Shown here piece after piece: positions 16,538 to 26,181 of a stretch of 64,000 nucleotides of DNA. The notes beneath the pieces are model-generated. The model was not told the origin of the DNA. It made no database searches and worked only from the letters and a program-made list of their open reading frames with translations. This DNA comes from Pseudoalteromonas luteoviolacea. GTDB taxonomy: Bacteria; Pseudomonadota; Gammaproteobacteria; Enterobacterales; Alteromonadaceae. A program made the position numbers and the translations under genes. Each line of letters opens with the position of its first letter. Positions within the stretch are counted from its first letter, which is position 1. The stretch lies in assembly GCF_018100925.1 (NCBI RefSeq), contig NZ_JAGJEH010000005.1:1-64000 (forward strand). Reading direction: 5' to 3'.

Positions 16538-16948
16538 ATGAAAGACGTTCAATCTGCTACTGGAGTTGGAGCGAACGGCATGGTGCCAACTCCTGATATT
16601 GCGAAGCCCGAAGAAGGACAAGAAACATTACGAGCTGTTGAAGGTAATAACAAGCTTGAACTATCTCGAGAAAAAAAGGAAGAAGAGGGTAAAGTACAAC
16701 CTGAATTGTTTGAGGAGGTGAAAGCCAATCTCGATCGGCTAAGTAATGTTTTGCCTGTGACTTCGACGAATTTGTCGTTTGAGTTTGATGAAAATGGGGA
16801 TCCCCCTTTCATTAGAGTGATCGACAGAGATAGCGATGAGGTGATCAGAGAAATTCCTTCTGAAGAGTTTCGAGAAGTAGCTAAGGCTTTGGATGAATTT
16901 GCCGATAAGGTATCAGGTAAAGGTGTGCTGTTTGATAGAACAGCTTGA
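16538..16948 (+). CDS. flaG: Flagellar protein FlaG
   Basis: Small protein of 136 residues whose role is linked to filament length and assembly in several polar-flagellated bacteria. The N-terminal half is charged and low in complexity. The C-terminal half is the conserved FlaG domain: LSFEFDENGDPPFIRVIDRD, then SDEVIREIPSEEF and a terminal DKVSGKGVLFDRTA. The ribosome binding site TTGGAGG precedes the ATG. It lies between the flagellin genes and fliD, the usual position. Confidence 0.93.
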   Translation: MKDVQSATGVGANGMVPTPDIAKPEEGQETLRAVEGNNKLELSREKKEEEGKVQPELFEEVKANLDRLSNVLPVTSTNLSFEFDENGDPPFIRVIDRDSDEVIREIPSEEFREVAKALDEFADKVSGKGVLFDRTA

Positions 16949-16969
16949 TTGTTAGTTGGAGGTAGCAAA

Positions 16970-18394
16970 ATGCCACTTATTACATCTGCTGGTGTAGGCT
17001 CAGGGTTAGATCTTGAAAGCATTATTAAAGCGTCTGTTGATGCTGAAAATAGGCCCAAGATGCAACAGTTCGCAATAAAGGACGAAGCGCTCAAAGTCGA
17101 GTTATCGGCGGTTGGCGAAGTGAAGTCTGCTATCTCCAAACTTAACGATACTGTCGAAAAATTGGCAGATATCACAAACTTCAACAAAAGGGTTGCAAAT
17201 ATTACGCAGCCTACAAGCGGTGATATCATCAGTGTTACACCAACGTCAGATATTTCAGTTGGTAACTTTGACATTGCAGTAACACAACTTGCTCAAGGTA
17301 GTCGCGCTGTAACCGCGGACAACGCGTTTGCGTCCAGTGACACGGTAGTCAGTGCTTCAGGCGGCACCTTGTCATTTGCAGCGGGCACCAATTCCTTTGA
17401 CCTAACTGTTACAGCAGGCATGACACTCAATCAGTTACGAGATGCCATTAATGCCGACACCAATAACTTTGGCCTCACAGCGAACATAGTCAACACCGGT
17501 GATCCGACGGTTGGCAGTAAATTGGTGTTAACGTCTAGCATAACTGGGGATGGTAATGACTTGGTAATTACCAGTGATACGTCCGAAATGGATGCGCTAG
17601 AAACCCATGATGCAACAAATAACCCAGCTGGTGGGATGACCATTGCTGATGGTGATAAAGCACAAAACGCAAAAATTACCGTAGATGGCTTGGAAGTAAC
17701 GAGCTCTACTAATACCTTTAAAGATGCTGTGCAAGACATGACCATCACAGCAAAGGCAAAAAGCGTTCAAGATGCAACCACATCCGTGTACGAAACGGCT
17801 AAACTAAGTGTTGAATATGACAGAGAGTCGGTCAATACATTAATTGATGAGCTCATTACCAACTATAATGCAGTTATTGGCCAGATTGGCTTTCAGACGA
17901 GAATAGGTAGGCCATTAAATGGTGATTCATCTATGCGTAGTTTAGATGATCAATTAGTATCAGCACTCTCTAAACCGTTAACCGATGCCGGTCCCTTCGG
18001 ATCGATATTTGATATTGGTTTGGGCGTAGATAAAGAGGGCTACCTTGAAAAGTCATCGCTAGTACGCAGTTTGAATGACGCAATGGATTCTAATTTTGAT
18101 GATATTGGCACAGCGTTTGCAGGACCTAATGGGGTTGCCAAAGAACTCGAATCGTTACTTGGCAACTACGTAGATTCAGGTGGTTTGCTAAAACAAAGGG
18201 AAGACAGCCTTAATGGTCAGATTAAAGACCTTGAAGACGATGTCGTAAACCATGAGTATAGAATGCAATCTCTGGAAGATAGGTTAAGGAAACAATATGC
18301 TGGCCTAGACGTTTTGATAGCGCAAATGCAGCAAACTCAAAACTACTTAGGTGCGCAGCTTGCAAACCTACCAGGATTTACTAGCAAGAAATAA
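16970..18394 (+). CDS. fliD: Flagellar filament cap protein FliD
   Basis: Cap (hook-associated protein 2) that inserts flagellin at the filament tip, 474 residues from the ATG at 16970, preceded by TTGGAGGTAGCAAA. An in-frame TTG at 16949 is less likely because that binding site lies between the two. The N-terminal domain starts ITSAGVGSGLDLESIIKASV. The C-terminal coiled region contains LKQREDSLNGQIKDLEDDV and ends with the LIAQMQQTQNYLGAQLANL stretch. fliS follows after 17 bp. Confidence 0.96.
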   Translation: MPLITSAGVGSGLDLESIIKASVDAENRPKMQQFAIKDEALKVELSAVGEVKSAISKLNDTVEKLADITNFNKRVANITQPTSGDIISVTPTSDISVGNFDIAVTQLAQGSRAVTADNAFASSDTVVSASGGTLSFAAGTNSFDLTVTAGMTLNQLRDAINADTNNFGLTANIVNTGDPTVGSKLVLTSSITGDGNDLVITSDTSEMDALETHDATNNPAGGMTIADGDKAQNAKITVDGLEVTSSTNTFKDAVQDMTITAKAKSVQDATTSVYETAKLSVEYDRESVNTLIDELITNYNAVIGQIGFQTRIGRPLNGDSSMRSLDDQLVSALSKPLTDAGPFGSIFDIGLGVDKEGYLEKSSLVRSLNDAMDSNFDDIGTAFAGPNGVAKELESLLGNYVDSGGLLKQREDSLNGQIKDLEDDVVNHEYRMQSLEDRLRKQYAGLDVLIAQMQQTQNYLGAQLANLPGFTSKK

Positions 18395-18411
18395 CACTGT
18401 AAGGAGCCGTT

Positions 18412-18840
18412 ATGTATAACGCAAGAGTCAAAAATTATCAGCGTGAGGCACTTAAAACGCGTGTTGCTGGTGCTGATAGATATGAAGTGATCCAAATGCT
18501 CATGGCGGGCGCGATTGAAAAAATGGTCCTCGCAAAAGTGGCAATTGAGAAAAAACATTTAGAAGCCAAGTCTGAACATATTTCTAAATCATCTGCCATT
18601 ATTGGTGCATTGAGAGATTGTCTGGATTTTGAAGTTGGTGGCGAAGTAACTGAAAACTTATATGCTCTGTATACTTACATGTTAGAGCGTTTGTTAGATG
18701 CGAGTATGCAAAACGACCCGGCAATCATAGATGAAGTTTCTAATTTGTTGAAGGAAATCAAGTCTGCTTGGGATGCTATTCCTTATGATATACGAGAAAA
18801 GACGCTAAACCAAAATGGTGCTGATGCAAATGTCGGCTGA
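18412..18840 (+). CDS. fliS: Flagellin export chaperone FliS
   Basis: Cytoplasmic chaperone that binds the flagellin C-terminus and prevents premature polymerisation. It has 142 residues. Recognisable parts are YQREALKTRVAGADRYEVIQ, then QMLMAGAIEKMVLAK, and the helix LYTYMLERLLDASMQND. An AAGGAGCC site precedes the ATG. The next gene begins inside its last codons, so the two are translationally coupled. Confidence 0.95.
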   Translation: MYNARVKNYQREALKTRVAGADRYEVIQMLMAGAIEKMVLAKVAIEKKHLEAKSEHISKSSAIIGALRDCLDFEVGGEVTENLYALYTYMLERLLDASMQNDPAIIDEVSNLLKEIKSAWDAIPYDIREKTLNQNGADANVG

Positions 18841-19126
18841 GCTAGCTAAGCTTGAAGACCATATAGAAGAACTGGAAGCTCACTGTCAGGCTGGTGAGCT
18901 AGAAAGCGCAGAAAAAGTACTAACCAATCTAGACTTGTCTTTGAAGAAGATATTTACAAGTGATGATATCAACTTGACCCAAGAGCAAGTCGCGCACCTA
19001 CAAAATTGCTATGCGAACATATCGGCTATAAATGACAGGCTACGACAACAAAAGGGTGATGTCACTACGCAGCTATCTCGACATTTAGGCAATAAAAAGA
19101 AAATAAACGCATATAAAAGCATCTAA
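18815..19126 (+). CDS. FliT-like flagellar chaperone
   Basis: A 103-residue, mostly helical protein encoded directly after fliS and overlapping its 3' end. The start may be any of three in-frame ATGs (18815, 18824, 18830). Position, size and the amphipathic helices (AELAKLEDHIEELEAHCQAG) fit FliT-type chaperones, which bind FliD in enteric bacteria, or the corresponding Vibrio FlaI-like proteins. Sequence similarity is weak, as usual for this family, so the call rests mainly on context. Confidence 0.65.
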   Translation: MVLMQMSAELAKLEDHIEELEAHCQAGELESAEKVLTNLDLSLKKIFTSDDINLTQEQVAHLQNCYANISAINDRLRQQKGDVTTQLSRHLGNKKKINAYKSI

Positions 19127-19144
19127 CCAACAATCAAGTTTAAT

Positions 19145-21232
19145 ATGAGTCAAAAATCCCTCGAAGAACAAATTCAAATTATTGACGAGCAGTTAGCAAA
19201 TTCAATTGAACATCAAGCTCGGGAAGCAAAATTTGCAACAGAAGCAAATGAAAGGTTTGCTCGCAATGTCACTTGCTTTGAAGAGTATTACCCGGATATC
19301 GCCAACGCAATTAAAGAATTCAACGTACGTGAAGATTTTTGTCTTCATGTCACATCAACCGGACACGGCAACTTCGTTCCTGCAAACCTTTCAGCGCCGA
19401 TATATAGTGATGACCCGATAGGGCAGGTAACACAACAAGTTGAGTACAGTATACAGCACCCCATGTTCAGCGCGACAGATTATACGTCATATCAATCTGA
19501 TCCGAATGATACACGCATTCATGTGCGTTATATGGGTGCTATGACAGATGCATTACGTAAAGTACAGGCAGAGAAAAAGGCGCACTTTGCTCAATTACCT
19601 GAAAACTTTCCGTCAGCTATGATTTTTGGCATTGGCCTAGGCTACCATATAGAGCTACTGCTTGAAAAAACCACATTTGATTATTGCTTTCTTATTGAAC
19701 CTGATTTTGAAGTATTCTTTGCTAGCTTATTTTGTACTAATTGGTATGACATTATAAAAAAGGTAGATGAACAAGGTGGTTCTTTGTTTTTCCAGCTTGG
19801 TGCGAATAAAGATAACTTTATCAAAGATTTGGAAGTATTGGCCGACAATGTTGGTGCCTTCTCTGTGGTTAGGTCATTTTGCTATCAACACACGCCACTA
19901 CCAGAAATTATCGAACTGATCCAACAGTGGTCTCAGCAATACTTCAAGTTTCAATTCGGGCATGGGTTCTTTAACGATGCGATAACGGGTCTGTCTCATA
20001 CTGTGCATCTGTTAGAAAAGAATATTCCGATGTTGGTTCAGCCCAAAGACAAACGTTTGGATTTATCTACTCCTGTTTTTATTTTAGGTAATGGTCCCTC
20101 GCTAGATGAAGCTGAAGCTTTTATAAAAGAAAACTGTGATCGTGCTATTTTGATGGCTGCCGGTACTTCAATTGCGTCTTTATATAAAAAGGGTATTCCA
20201 GTTGACTTCCACGTACTGGTCGAGCGCCCTTACTCTAACTACAAAATATTTGGTGATATCTTTCCTGCCGAGGAATATAAAAAGACAAATTTGATCGGCC
20301 TTAATACGCTTTATCCCGATAACACCGATAGATACAAATGGTCGGGAATTGCTGGCAAAGGCAATGAGGCAGGTACTTTCTTACTGGAAATATTGAGTCA
20401 GACTCAAAGAAATGTCGGTATTCCTTTGATGCCATATTGTAACCCAGTGGTTGCGAATGCGGCGCTTTCCTTTGCCATGTTTACTGGTTTCAAGAATATT
20501 TATTTATTTGGTATTGATAATGGCAACTTACTGACGGGTGAGCACCATAGTAAAGACAGTATCTATCGCATCAACCAAGATGATGAAAGCGAAGAAGGGA
20601 TCGCTTGTTTGAGGATGGATGGTAAATATTTACCAGCCAATTTTGGTGGGCAGGTCGAAAGTAATGATTTGTTTATGATGGCTCATAGCCAGCTAGAGAA
20701 GCTGATTGCTCATTACCCAACTGGAAGGAATGTTTACAATATTGGTAATGGCGCAAAGTTAGCAGGTGCACATGAAGTACGTGCGGAAGAATTATTACCT
20801 TTGCCAACTGCAAGGGACAAATTCGAGCAGATTGAGTTTCTCAAGCAAGATTACTTTATGCAATTTGACGTAGAGCAATATGATGACAAATTACTTGGTG
20901 TTGATGTATTTGAAGATATCTGTGAGCACTTACTTAGCTTGGCAAATGAACCAGTAACGACTCGAAAACAAGCGTCAAATATCTTACTTAGGCAAGCAAG
21001 GTATATCTACTCGTTTAGAAATACGCCATTGCATCACCTTCATCATATGATTAAAGGTGCATTACTGTATTATCACTGTCCTATGTTGTCTCTGTTGTAC
21101 ACCTACGAAGATGATCAGTTTACGCTAGAGAGTTACAGCGAATTAAATGAATTATGGAAAGGTTATATCACTGAAATGAAAGATTTTTACAGAGATAACT
21201 ATCGTGCTAAGTGTGATTTGGGCAAGGAGTAA
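19145..21232 (+). CDS. maf: Motility-associated factor glycosyltransferase (DUF115)
   Basis: Large protein of 695 residues of the Maf/DUF115 (MptE-like) family. Family members transfer nonulosonic acids such as pseudaminic or legionaminic acid from CMP-sugars to Ser/Thr of flagellin. Two Rossmann-type pieces are visible: FGIGLGYHIELLLEK at about 161-175 and ILGNGPSLDEAEAF at about 313-326. The second is the DUF115 signature, followed by MAAGTSIASLYKKGIPVDFHV-like sequence. It begins 18 bp after the FliT-like gene and the next gene starts 3 bp after it. It is the only obvious sugar transferase in the island. Confidence 0.88.
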   Translation: MSQKSLEEQIQIIDEQLANSIEHQAREAKFATEANERFARNVTCFEEYYPDIANAIKEFNVREDFCLHVTSTGHGNFVPANLSAPIYSDDPIGQVTQQVEYSIQHPMFSATDYTSYQSDPNDTRIHVRYMGAMTDALRKVQAEKKAHFAQLPENFPSAMIFGIGLGYHIELLLEKTTFDYCFLIEPDFEVFFASLFCTNWYDIIKKVDEQGGSLFFQLGANKDNFIKDLEVLADNVGAFSVVRSFCYQHTPLPEIIELIQQWSQQYFKFQFGHGFFNDAITGLSHTVHLLEKNIPMLVQPKDKRLDLSTPVFILGNGPSLDEAEAFIKENCDRAILMAAGTSIASLYKKGIPVDFHVLVERPYSNYKIFGDIFPAEEYKKTNLIGLNTLYPDNTDRYKWSGIAGKGNEAGTFLLEILSQTQRNVGIPLMPYCNPVVANAALSFAMFTGFKNIYLFGIDNGNLLTGEHHSKDSIYRINQDDESEEGIACLRMDGKYLPANFGGQVESNDLFMMAHSQLEKLIAHYPTGRNVYNIGNGAKLAGAHEVRAEELLPLPTARDKFEQIEFLKQDYFMQFDVEQYDDKLLGVDVFEDICEHLLSLANEPVTTRKQASNILLRQARYIYSFRNTPLHHLHHMIKGALLYYHCPMLSLLYTYEDDQFTLESYSELNELWKGYITEMKDFYRDNYRAKCDLGKE

Positions 21233-21235
21233 ATA

Positions 21236-22540
21236 GTGAGTTATCAAGAAACGGCGGAGTTTTATAGCGATCTGTACGACGAGTTGTTCCCTATTTTACG
21301 TTCTATTACAGGACCGGGCTTGCGTCAAAGCTACGACATATTTGGCCGCTATATGCCGTTAGAAATTTGTTCATTTAAATCAGGCTCACGTGTTTTTGAC
21401 TGGAAAATTCCGCAAGAGTGGCACTGTGAAGATGCTTATTTACTTGATCCTGAAGGCAATAAAGTCGCTGATATGAAGCGCTTGAACATAGAGGTTTTAA
21501 ATTATTCTGAGCCAGTAGATAGAGATATTGAACTGGATGAATTGCAAAACCACTTATATAGTTTGCCAGATCTTCCGGCTGCGGTCCCGTACGTAACTAG
21601 CTACTATAAAAAACGCTGGGGGTTTTGTCTTTCTCAGGAATCAAGAGATAAGCTGCGCCCAGGCACATATAAAGCGGTGGTAAAAAGCGAATTTGTAGAC
21701 GGCACTTTGGATATCGCTCAAACAGTATTAGAAGGCCAGTCCAAAAAAGAAGTAATGCTTAGCTCATATCTTTGTCATCCATCTATGGCCAACAATGAAT
21801 TAAGCGGTCCACTGGTTTTATTGGGTTTATACAATCGGATAAAGCAGTGGCCAAACCGTCGTTATACCTATCGATTTATTTTAAACCCTGAAACAATTGG
21901 TAGCTTGTCGGTATTGCATATGCTTGGAGAGCATTTTAAAGAGAATATGGTATCCGGGTTAGTGATCAATTGTATGGGAGGAGAACCAGACGAGCTTGTT
22001 TTTAAACAAAGCCGTAATGAGCAAGGTATTCTTGATAAATTGCTGCCGCATTTGAATCGCTTTGGCTATAAGCACAGTAATATTCCTTTTAGTCCGTTGA
22101 AGGGGTCTGATGAGCGGCAATACAATTCCCCTGGTTTTCAATTACCTGTATGTTGTGTAAGTAGGGCATTTCACACCGGATTTGATGAATATCACACATC
22201 GCTCGACAACAAAGAAGCCATGGGTATTGACCCTCTGCTAGATAGCATTGATAAACTTGAGCAGATATTTTTAGCACATGAACAGTGCGCAACATTTGAA
22301 AATACTTGTCCTTATGGCGAGCCAAACCTTGGCAGTAGAGGTTTGTATCCGACTGTGAGCATGGTGACAAAAGAACGTGAGCGTCAAGCTTCAGAGCTCA
22401 ATGACATGCGCATGTTACTCAACTATGGTGACTGTGAGCACGATACAATTGATATTGCCAACCTACAAAATAAGTGTGTAACTGATATGCAAAATGCAAT
22501 TGGCAAATTAGAGCAACAATCACTTTTAGAGATGGTGTAA
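21236..22540 (+). CDS. DUF4910 aminopeptidase-like protein
   Basis: A 434-residue protein starting at a GTG preceded by AAGGAGTAAATA. It resembles the DUF4910/DUF2172 group, which has a zinc-aminopeptidase-like fold and is common in polysaccharide and flagellar glycan loci. The segment CHPSMANNELSG at about 180-191 resembles the metal-binding part of M28-type peptidases (His181, Glu188). GSDERQYNSPG and FDEYHTSLDN occur further on. The substrate is unknown. It overlaps the methyltransferase start by one base (TAATG), so they form one operon with maf. Confidence 0.75.
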   Translation: MSYQETAEFYSDLYDELFPILRSITGPGLRQSYDIFGRYMPLEICSFKSGSRVFDWKIPQEWHCEDAYLLDPEGNKVADMKRLNIEVLNYSEPVDRDIELDELQNHLYSLPDLPAAVPYVTSYYKKRWGFCLSQESRDKLRPGTYKAVVKSEFVDGTLDIAQTVLEGQSKKEVMLSSYLCHPSMANNELSGPLVLLGLYNRIKQWPNRRYTYRFILNPETIGSLSVLHMLGEHFKENMVSGLVINCMGGEPDELVFKQSRNEQGILDKLLPHLNRFGYKHSNIPFSPLKGSDERQYNSPGFQLPVCCVSRAFHTGFDEYHTSLDNKEAMGIDPLLDSIDKLEQIFLAHEQCATFENTCPYGEPNLGSRGLYPTVSMVTKERERQASELNDMRMLLNYGDCEHDTIDIANLQNKCVTDMQNAIGKLEQQSLLEMV

Positions 22541-23205
22541 TGGCGAGTTGGGAATCAATTTATCAAGCGGGTAAACAGTTAAACCGTTATCCGTTTAGTG
22601 ACATTGTTTCCCTGATTTTTCAAATGAAACGTGATAACCCCGCTCTTAAAGTACTAGAGCTTGGCTGTGGTGCTGGTAATAACGTGGTTTTCATGGCGTC
22701 TGAAAGTGTCACATGCGCAGCAATAGACTGCTCTAAAAGTGCAATAGACTTCGCCCAAGCACGCCTGTCGGAGCGCAACCTTAATGCCGACCTTAAAGTG
22801 GGTTGCTTTACAGATTTACCTTGGCCTGATGAATGTTTTGATCTGGTGATTGATAGGAGCGCACTTAATTGCGTACCTAAGCCTCAGATAGAGGTTGCTT
22901 TACAGCAAGTACTTCGCGTTCTCAGACCAAAAGGTCGCCTATTTTCTCAAATGTATGCCGATAGCCACCCTGCACATAACAGTGCATTGAACGCAACGAG
23001 TGAGTTTACAACAGGGTTTAGATATGAAGGTTATCAGGATATTGATGGCCTTTATTTTGCATCTGAAAAGGATGTAACACTGTTATTTGGTGGTTTTGAA
23101 AAAGTGAATATTGCCTTGAGTACGTCTCAAACATTGTCAGGGAATATCCTTAGTGCTCAGTGGTCTATTAGCGCTTTTAAACCTGATACAGATCAGGTTG
23201 GTTGA
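22540..23205 (+). CDS. Class I SAM-dependent methyltransferase
   Basis: A 221-residue protein with motif I LELGCGAGNNVVF at about 39-51 and the acidic end of strand 2 at AAIDCSKSAIDFAQ. The post-motif DLPWPDECFDLVIDRSAL is typical of class I methyltransferases. It probably O- or N-methylates a sugar or the glycosylated flagellin. It starts within the stop of the preceding DUF4910 gene. Confidence 0.8.
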   Translation: MASWESIYQAGKQLNRYPFSDIVSLIFQMKRDNPALKVLELGCGAGNNVVFMASESVTCAAIDCSKSAIDFAQARLSERNLNADLKVGCFTDLPWPDECFDLVIDRSALNCVPKPQIEVALQQVLRVLRPKGRLFSQMYADSHPAHNSALNATSEFTTGFRYEGYQDIDGLYFASEKDVTLLFGGFEKVNIALSTSQTLSGNILSAQWSISAFKPDTDQVG

Positions 23206-23258
23206 ACTGTCGAAAGGGCAGTATTGAGATATCTAGTTTCCAAGTTCAAGAGGCAATT

Positions 23259-24638
23259 ATGCAAAATAAAGCAGTGGTAGTGGGTGGTGGCATCTGTGGC
23301 TTAATGGCTGCGCTACTACTAAAACGCAATTTTAAAGAAGTCACGCTTATTGAACAAAGTGATGAAGTCGGCGGTCTGTTTCGCTCTGTCAAAGATGATC
23401 TAGGGGCTTACTATGATATGGGTTCTCATATCCCCAATGCGACAGGGATCGAAGAGCTCGATACCCTTTTATTTGGCGCCCCAAATGAGCAAGGCAATCA
23501 TTGGAATGTGATTAAAAAACTCAAGTCGGGTAATTATTTTGGTGGCTCATGGGACCTTAACTCACCATTTGCAGATAGTAAGAAGCTTGATGTAGCGACA
23601 TATCAACAAGGGTGTTCAGAATTAATTCAAAGTACTACCCCTTCAAGCCAAAATCACATCATGCCTTATTGCCAAGAAGTGTTAGGTGAGACGTTTACAC
23701 AGCATATTATTAAGCCAATTCTAGAAAAGTTATATGGACGTCACACTGATCTTTCGAAGTTGACGATGGGCGCGGGTTTATTCGGCTTTACGCGCATTTT
23801 GGCTTTTGATGCTGAGGTCGCAAATGCACTAAAGGATCTGCCGGTATTTGACGCTAAACTGGGTTATCAAACTGAGGCTCATTTTATTGCAAGGCAGCAA
23901 AAAGATGCCTCTTCGACACCTGATTATTATTACCCTACCTCACATTGTGGTATTCAAGCTTGGGTCGACTACTTAAAAACTAAAGTGGAGCAGGCGGGTG
24001 TTGATATTCGGTGCAATTGCAAAATTTCATCTTTGGAAACACGAGCACGCAAAGTTGAGAAAGTATTTATCGAAGGGGAGCCACAGGCGCTGGAGTGTGA
24101 TTTGCTGTTTTGGAGTGCTCCGCCATTTATTGCGCTCAACGCGCTTGGATTGCCAGTTGTCGCGAATAGACCTGAGTTAAGAACAGCCATTGTTTTCCAT
24201 TTAAATCTCAGCAAGCCTTTAGTCGACAAACAGTCGCATTACCTGTGGGTTTGGGATAAATATAGCGATATATTTCGACTTACACTGTATCCTAATTTAA
24301 ACCCTCAAAGTGAATTTAACACCTTGTCCGCAGAAATACTGTGTCGCCCAGAGGAGGTGGAAAATTATCAGCTGGATGCAATCATGCATGAGTTAAAAGA
24401 GATGCAAGTTGTCGACCCCAACGCAACATGTTTAAGTCATGTTAAGCAAGTCATACACAATACGTTTCCTGTTCCCACAGAAGCATTTGAACAAAATAAT
24501 GAAAAAAATTACAGTACCTTGGCAAGTAGTGTCGACAATATCATTATTTCTGGTCGTTCAGGTGGTAAGCAGTGGCGGCAAGCAGATGTACTGGTTGCCG
24601 CATTCAATGAAATAAATCAATATTTAGGGGCTGGGTAA
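23259..24638 (+). CDS. FAD-dependent NAD(P)-binding oxidoreductase
   Basis: A 459-residue protein from the ATG at 23259, preceded by AAGAGGCAATT. The N-terminal dinucleotide-binding motif is VVVGGGICGLMAALLL (about 6-21), followed by EQSDEVGGLFRS, the second FAD signature. The closest families from memory are protoporphyrinogen-oxidase-like and UDP-galactopyranose-mutase-like flavoproteins in sugar loci. The C-terminal IIISGRSGGKQWRQADVLVA is the usual closing FAD segment. Its 3' end overlaps the convergent acyltransferase gene by 22 bp. Confidence 0.78.
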   Translation: MQNKAVVVGGGICGLMAALLLKRNFKEVTLIEQSDEVGGLFRSVKDDLGAYYDMGSHIPNATGIEELDTLLFGAPNEQGNHWNVIKKLKSGNYFGGSWDLNSPFADSKKLDVATYQQGCSELIQSTTPSSQNHIMPYCQEVLGETFTQHIIKPILEKLYGRHTDLSKLTMGAGLFGFTRILAFDAEVANALKDLPVFDAKLGYQTEAHFIARQQKDASSTPDYYYPTSHCGIQAWVDYLKTKVEQAGVDIRCNCKISSLETRARKVEKVFIEGEPQALECDLLFWSAPPFIALNALGLPVVANRPELRTAIVFHLNLSKPLVDKQSHYLWVWDKYSDIFRLTLYPNLNPQSEFNTLSAEILCRPEEVENYQLDAIMHELKEMQVVDPNATCLSHVKQVIHNTFPVPTEAFEQNNEKNYSTLASSVDNIIISGRSGGKQWRQADVLVAAFNEINQYLGAG

Positions 24639-25450
24639 CTAACTTCTTTGCCGTCTTCAAAGCGATAGAGCGATTGTGGGCGGCAGTTTAACAGCGCGTA
24701 TTGATCTTTTTGTGTTAGTTGCTTAATAAACTCATACAGGGCTTTCATGCGAATGCCATAGATAAATGAACGACCCAATGTTTGTTTCTTCATAATGTTG
24801 TTTACCAGCAACGATTGCTCAAGTTGAGAGTAATCTTCACGATACGCGTTATTTATCGGAAAACAAAAGTGGTAAAAGTTGTCTTTTACCATCTGACCAT
24901 TGGCGAGTGTGACTTCACCCATAAAGGGTTTGTTAAAGCGATATTTTAAATTGAGCATTGCCTCAATTTGAACAACGACGGTTGCAACACGCATACCTAT
25001 ACCTTGAAGAATTAGCACACTATCGGAATTAATCAGCCGCTCAAAAGTCGAGTTTTCACCAAATGCAAAAAATTCTGGTTGCTCTGATCTGCAAATCTGC
25101 TGTGCATCTGGACCGCGGCCACATATTGAGAACATGGGATGCCCTGAGCGAGAAACTTGATCTTGATTTCGAAACCACTCCGGCCAATAGCCTAAAACGG
25201 TCTCTTGAGAGCGGAGATCTTCACTACGCGTTCTAGGGTAGTCATAATTAAAACAAGGCATAAATATATTGCCTTGTTTTCCTACTGCATGTTCGAAGCA
25301 ATTTAGTAGGGCGGCGGGTATATCTCTCGGTGTAACATCGCTCACTCTTCCTAATGTAAACAGAGATGAGTGTATAAAGACATTGTCACTTTTGTTTATA
25401 CCGACCTCGGCCAATGTATTTTTTATATCTTGTGTTGAGCTGGCCTTCAT
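24617..25450 (-). CDS. AAC(3)-family acyltransferase
   Basis: A 277-residue member of the aminoglycoside 3-N-acetyltransferase superfamily. The N-terminal segment SDNVFIHSSLFTLGRV and the RSGHPMFSICGRGPD box (about 107-121) are typical. Such proteins in glycan loci acylate sugar amines rather than antibiotics. The start overlaps the stop of the YkgJ-like gene (ATGA), and it is the last gene of the long minus-strand operon. Next to an adenylation domain and an ACP, an acyl-S-ACP donor is plausible; that is inference. Confidence 0.8.
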   Translation of the reverse strand: MKASSTQDIKNTLAEVGINKSDNVFIHSSLFTLGRVSDVTPRDIPAALLNCFEHAVGKQGNIFMPCFNYDYPRTRSEDLRSQETVLGYWPEWFRNQDQVSRSGHPMFSICGRGPDAQQICRSEQPEFFAFGENSTFERLINSDSVLILQGIGMRVATVVVQIEAMLNLKYRFNKPFMGEVTLANGQMVKDNFYHFCFPINNAYREDYSQLEQSLLVNNIMKKQTLGRSFIYGIRMKALYEFIKQLTQKDQYALLNCRPQSLYRFEDGKEVSYPAPKY

Positions 25451-26181
25451 AAGAAATCTTTCCCTCCAAATGCTGCTTTGACTTCGTCATAGATATCATC
25501 AATACGTTGTGCAAAGGCTTTGTCTTTCCATGGTTTTCCTGAGAGGATCATCCACTCATACTTACTGATAAATTTCTTGAGTTGCTTTTCGTCTAAGGTA
25601 TTAATATAGCCGTTCATTTTAAGTTTTAGCCTATCTACGAGCTCTTTTAAGCAGCGGAATACAAATACAACTTCAGGGTCTTGTAACAAAGGCCGTAAAC
25701 TTATCGTGAGCTCCCGTTTTATACGCTCCGATTGCTCTCTTACGAGCGTACATTTATGTTCAGCATCAGGGTCTCGGTAGAATAAATCCATCAGTGCAGC
25801 GTATTCAAAGTCATAAATAGTTCCTGTGGCATCAACCACAGGAAAGTATGGATAAATTCTGCATATCAAGGGTCTATGGCCGTGAGGCTCGCAAACGCCC
25901 CCACAGTTACAGGAGAGTAAATATATACTAAAAGACTTACCGTTGGATAAGTTAAAGGTACGCTTTTTGGGCGGCTCTGTAATATTGCTAATACCACCAA
26001 TAGATTGGTAGTACTCATATTCTTTTTCTAACAAGGGTAATGAAACCCCGTTTTTATCAAGAATATTGAAGTGTTCACCGTAGAAGTTTTTACAGCAATA
26101 GCCACCACATGTTTTCCAGCACTCGGGTGCTTTCACATATTCTGTGCTGTAAATTTGCTGCCAGTTCGCTTTATTAGGCAT
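25447..26181 (-). CDS. YkgJ-like cysteine-cluster protein
   Basis: A 244-residue protein from ATG 26181; a GTG at 26193 is an alternative. It has the CxxxCC-type cluster of the YkgJ zinc/iron-binding family: CWKTCGGYCCKNFYG near residues 17-31, and CNCGGVCEPHGHRPLICRIYP near 91-111. Members often sit beside oxygenase or carrier-protein genes, but their chemistry is not established. It overlaps the ACP gene upstream and the acyltransferase downstream, so it belongs to a four-gene module. Confidence 0.75.
   Translation of the reverse strand: MPNKANWQQIYSTEYVKAPECWKTCGGYCCKNFYGEHFNILDKNGVSLPLLEKEYEYYQSIGGISNITEPPKKRTFNLSNGKSFSIYLLSCNCGGVCEPHGHRPLICRIYPYFPVVDATGTIYDFEYAALMDLFYRDPDAEHKCTLVREQSERIKRELTISLRPLLQDPEVVFVFRCLKELVDRLKLKMNGYINTLDEKQLKKFISKYEWMILSGKPWKDKAFAQRIDDIYDEVKAAFGGKDFL

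Noticed and set aside
16549..17274. A 241-codon open frame antisense to flaG and fliD
   Set aside because: It lies entirely under two certain genes; its Ser/Leu-rich composition is what the reverse strand of such genes gives.
24617..25450. AAC(3)-like protein as antibiotic resistance gene
   Set aside because: It is translationally coupled to ACP and adenylation genes within a glycan operon; resistance cannot be inferred from the fold.
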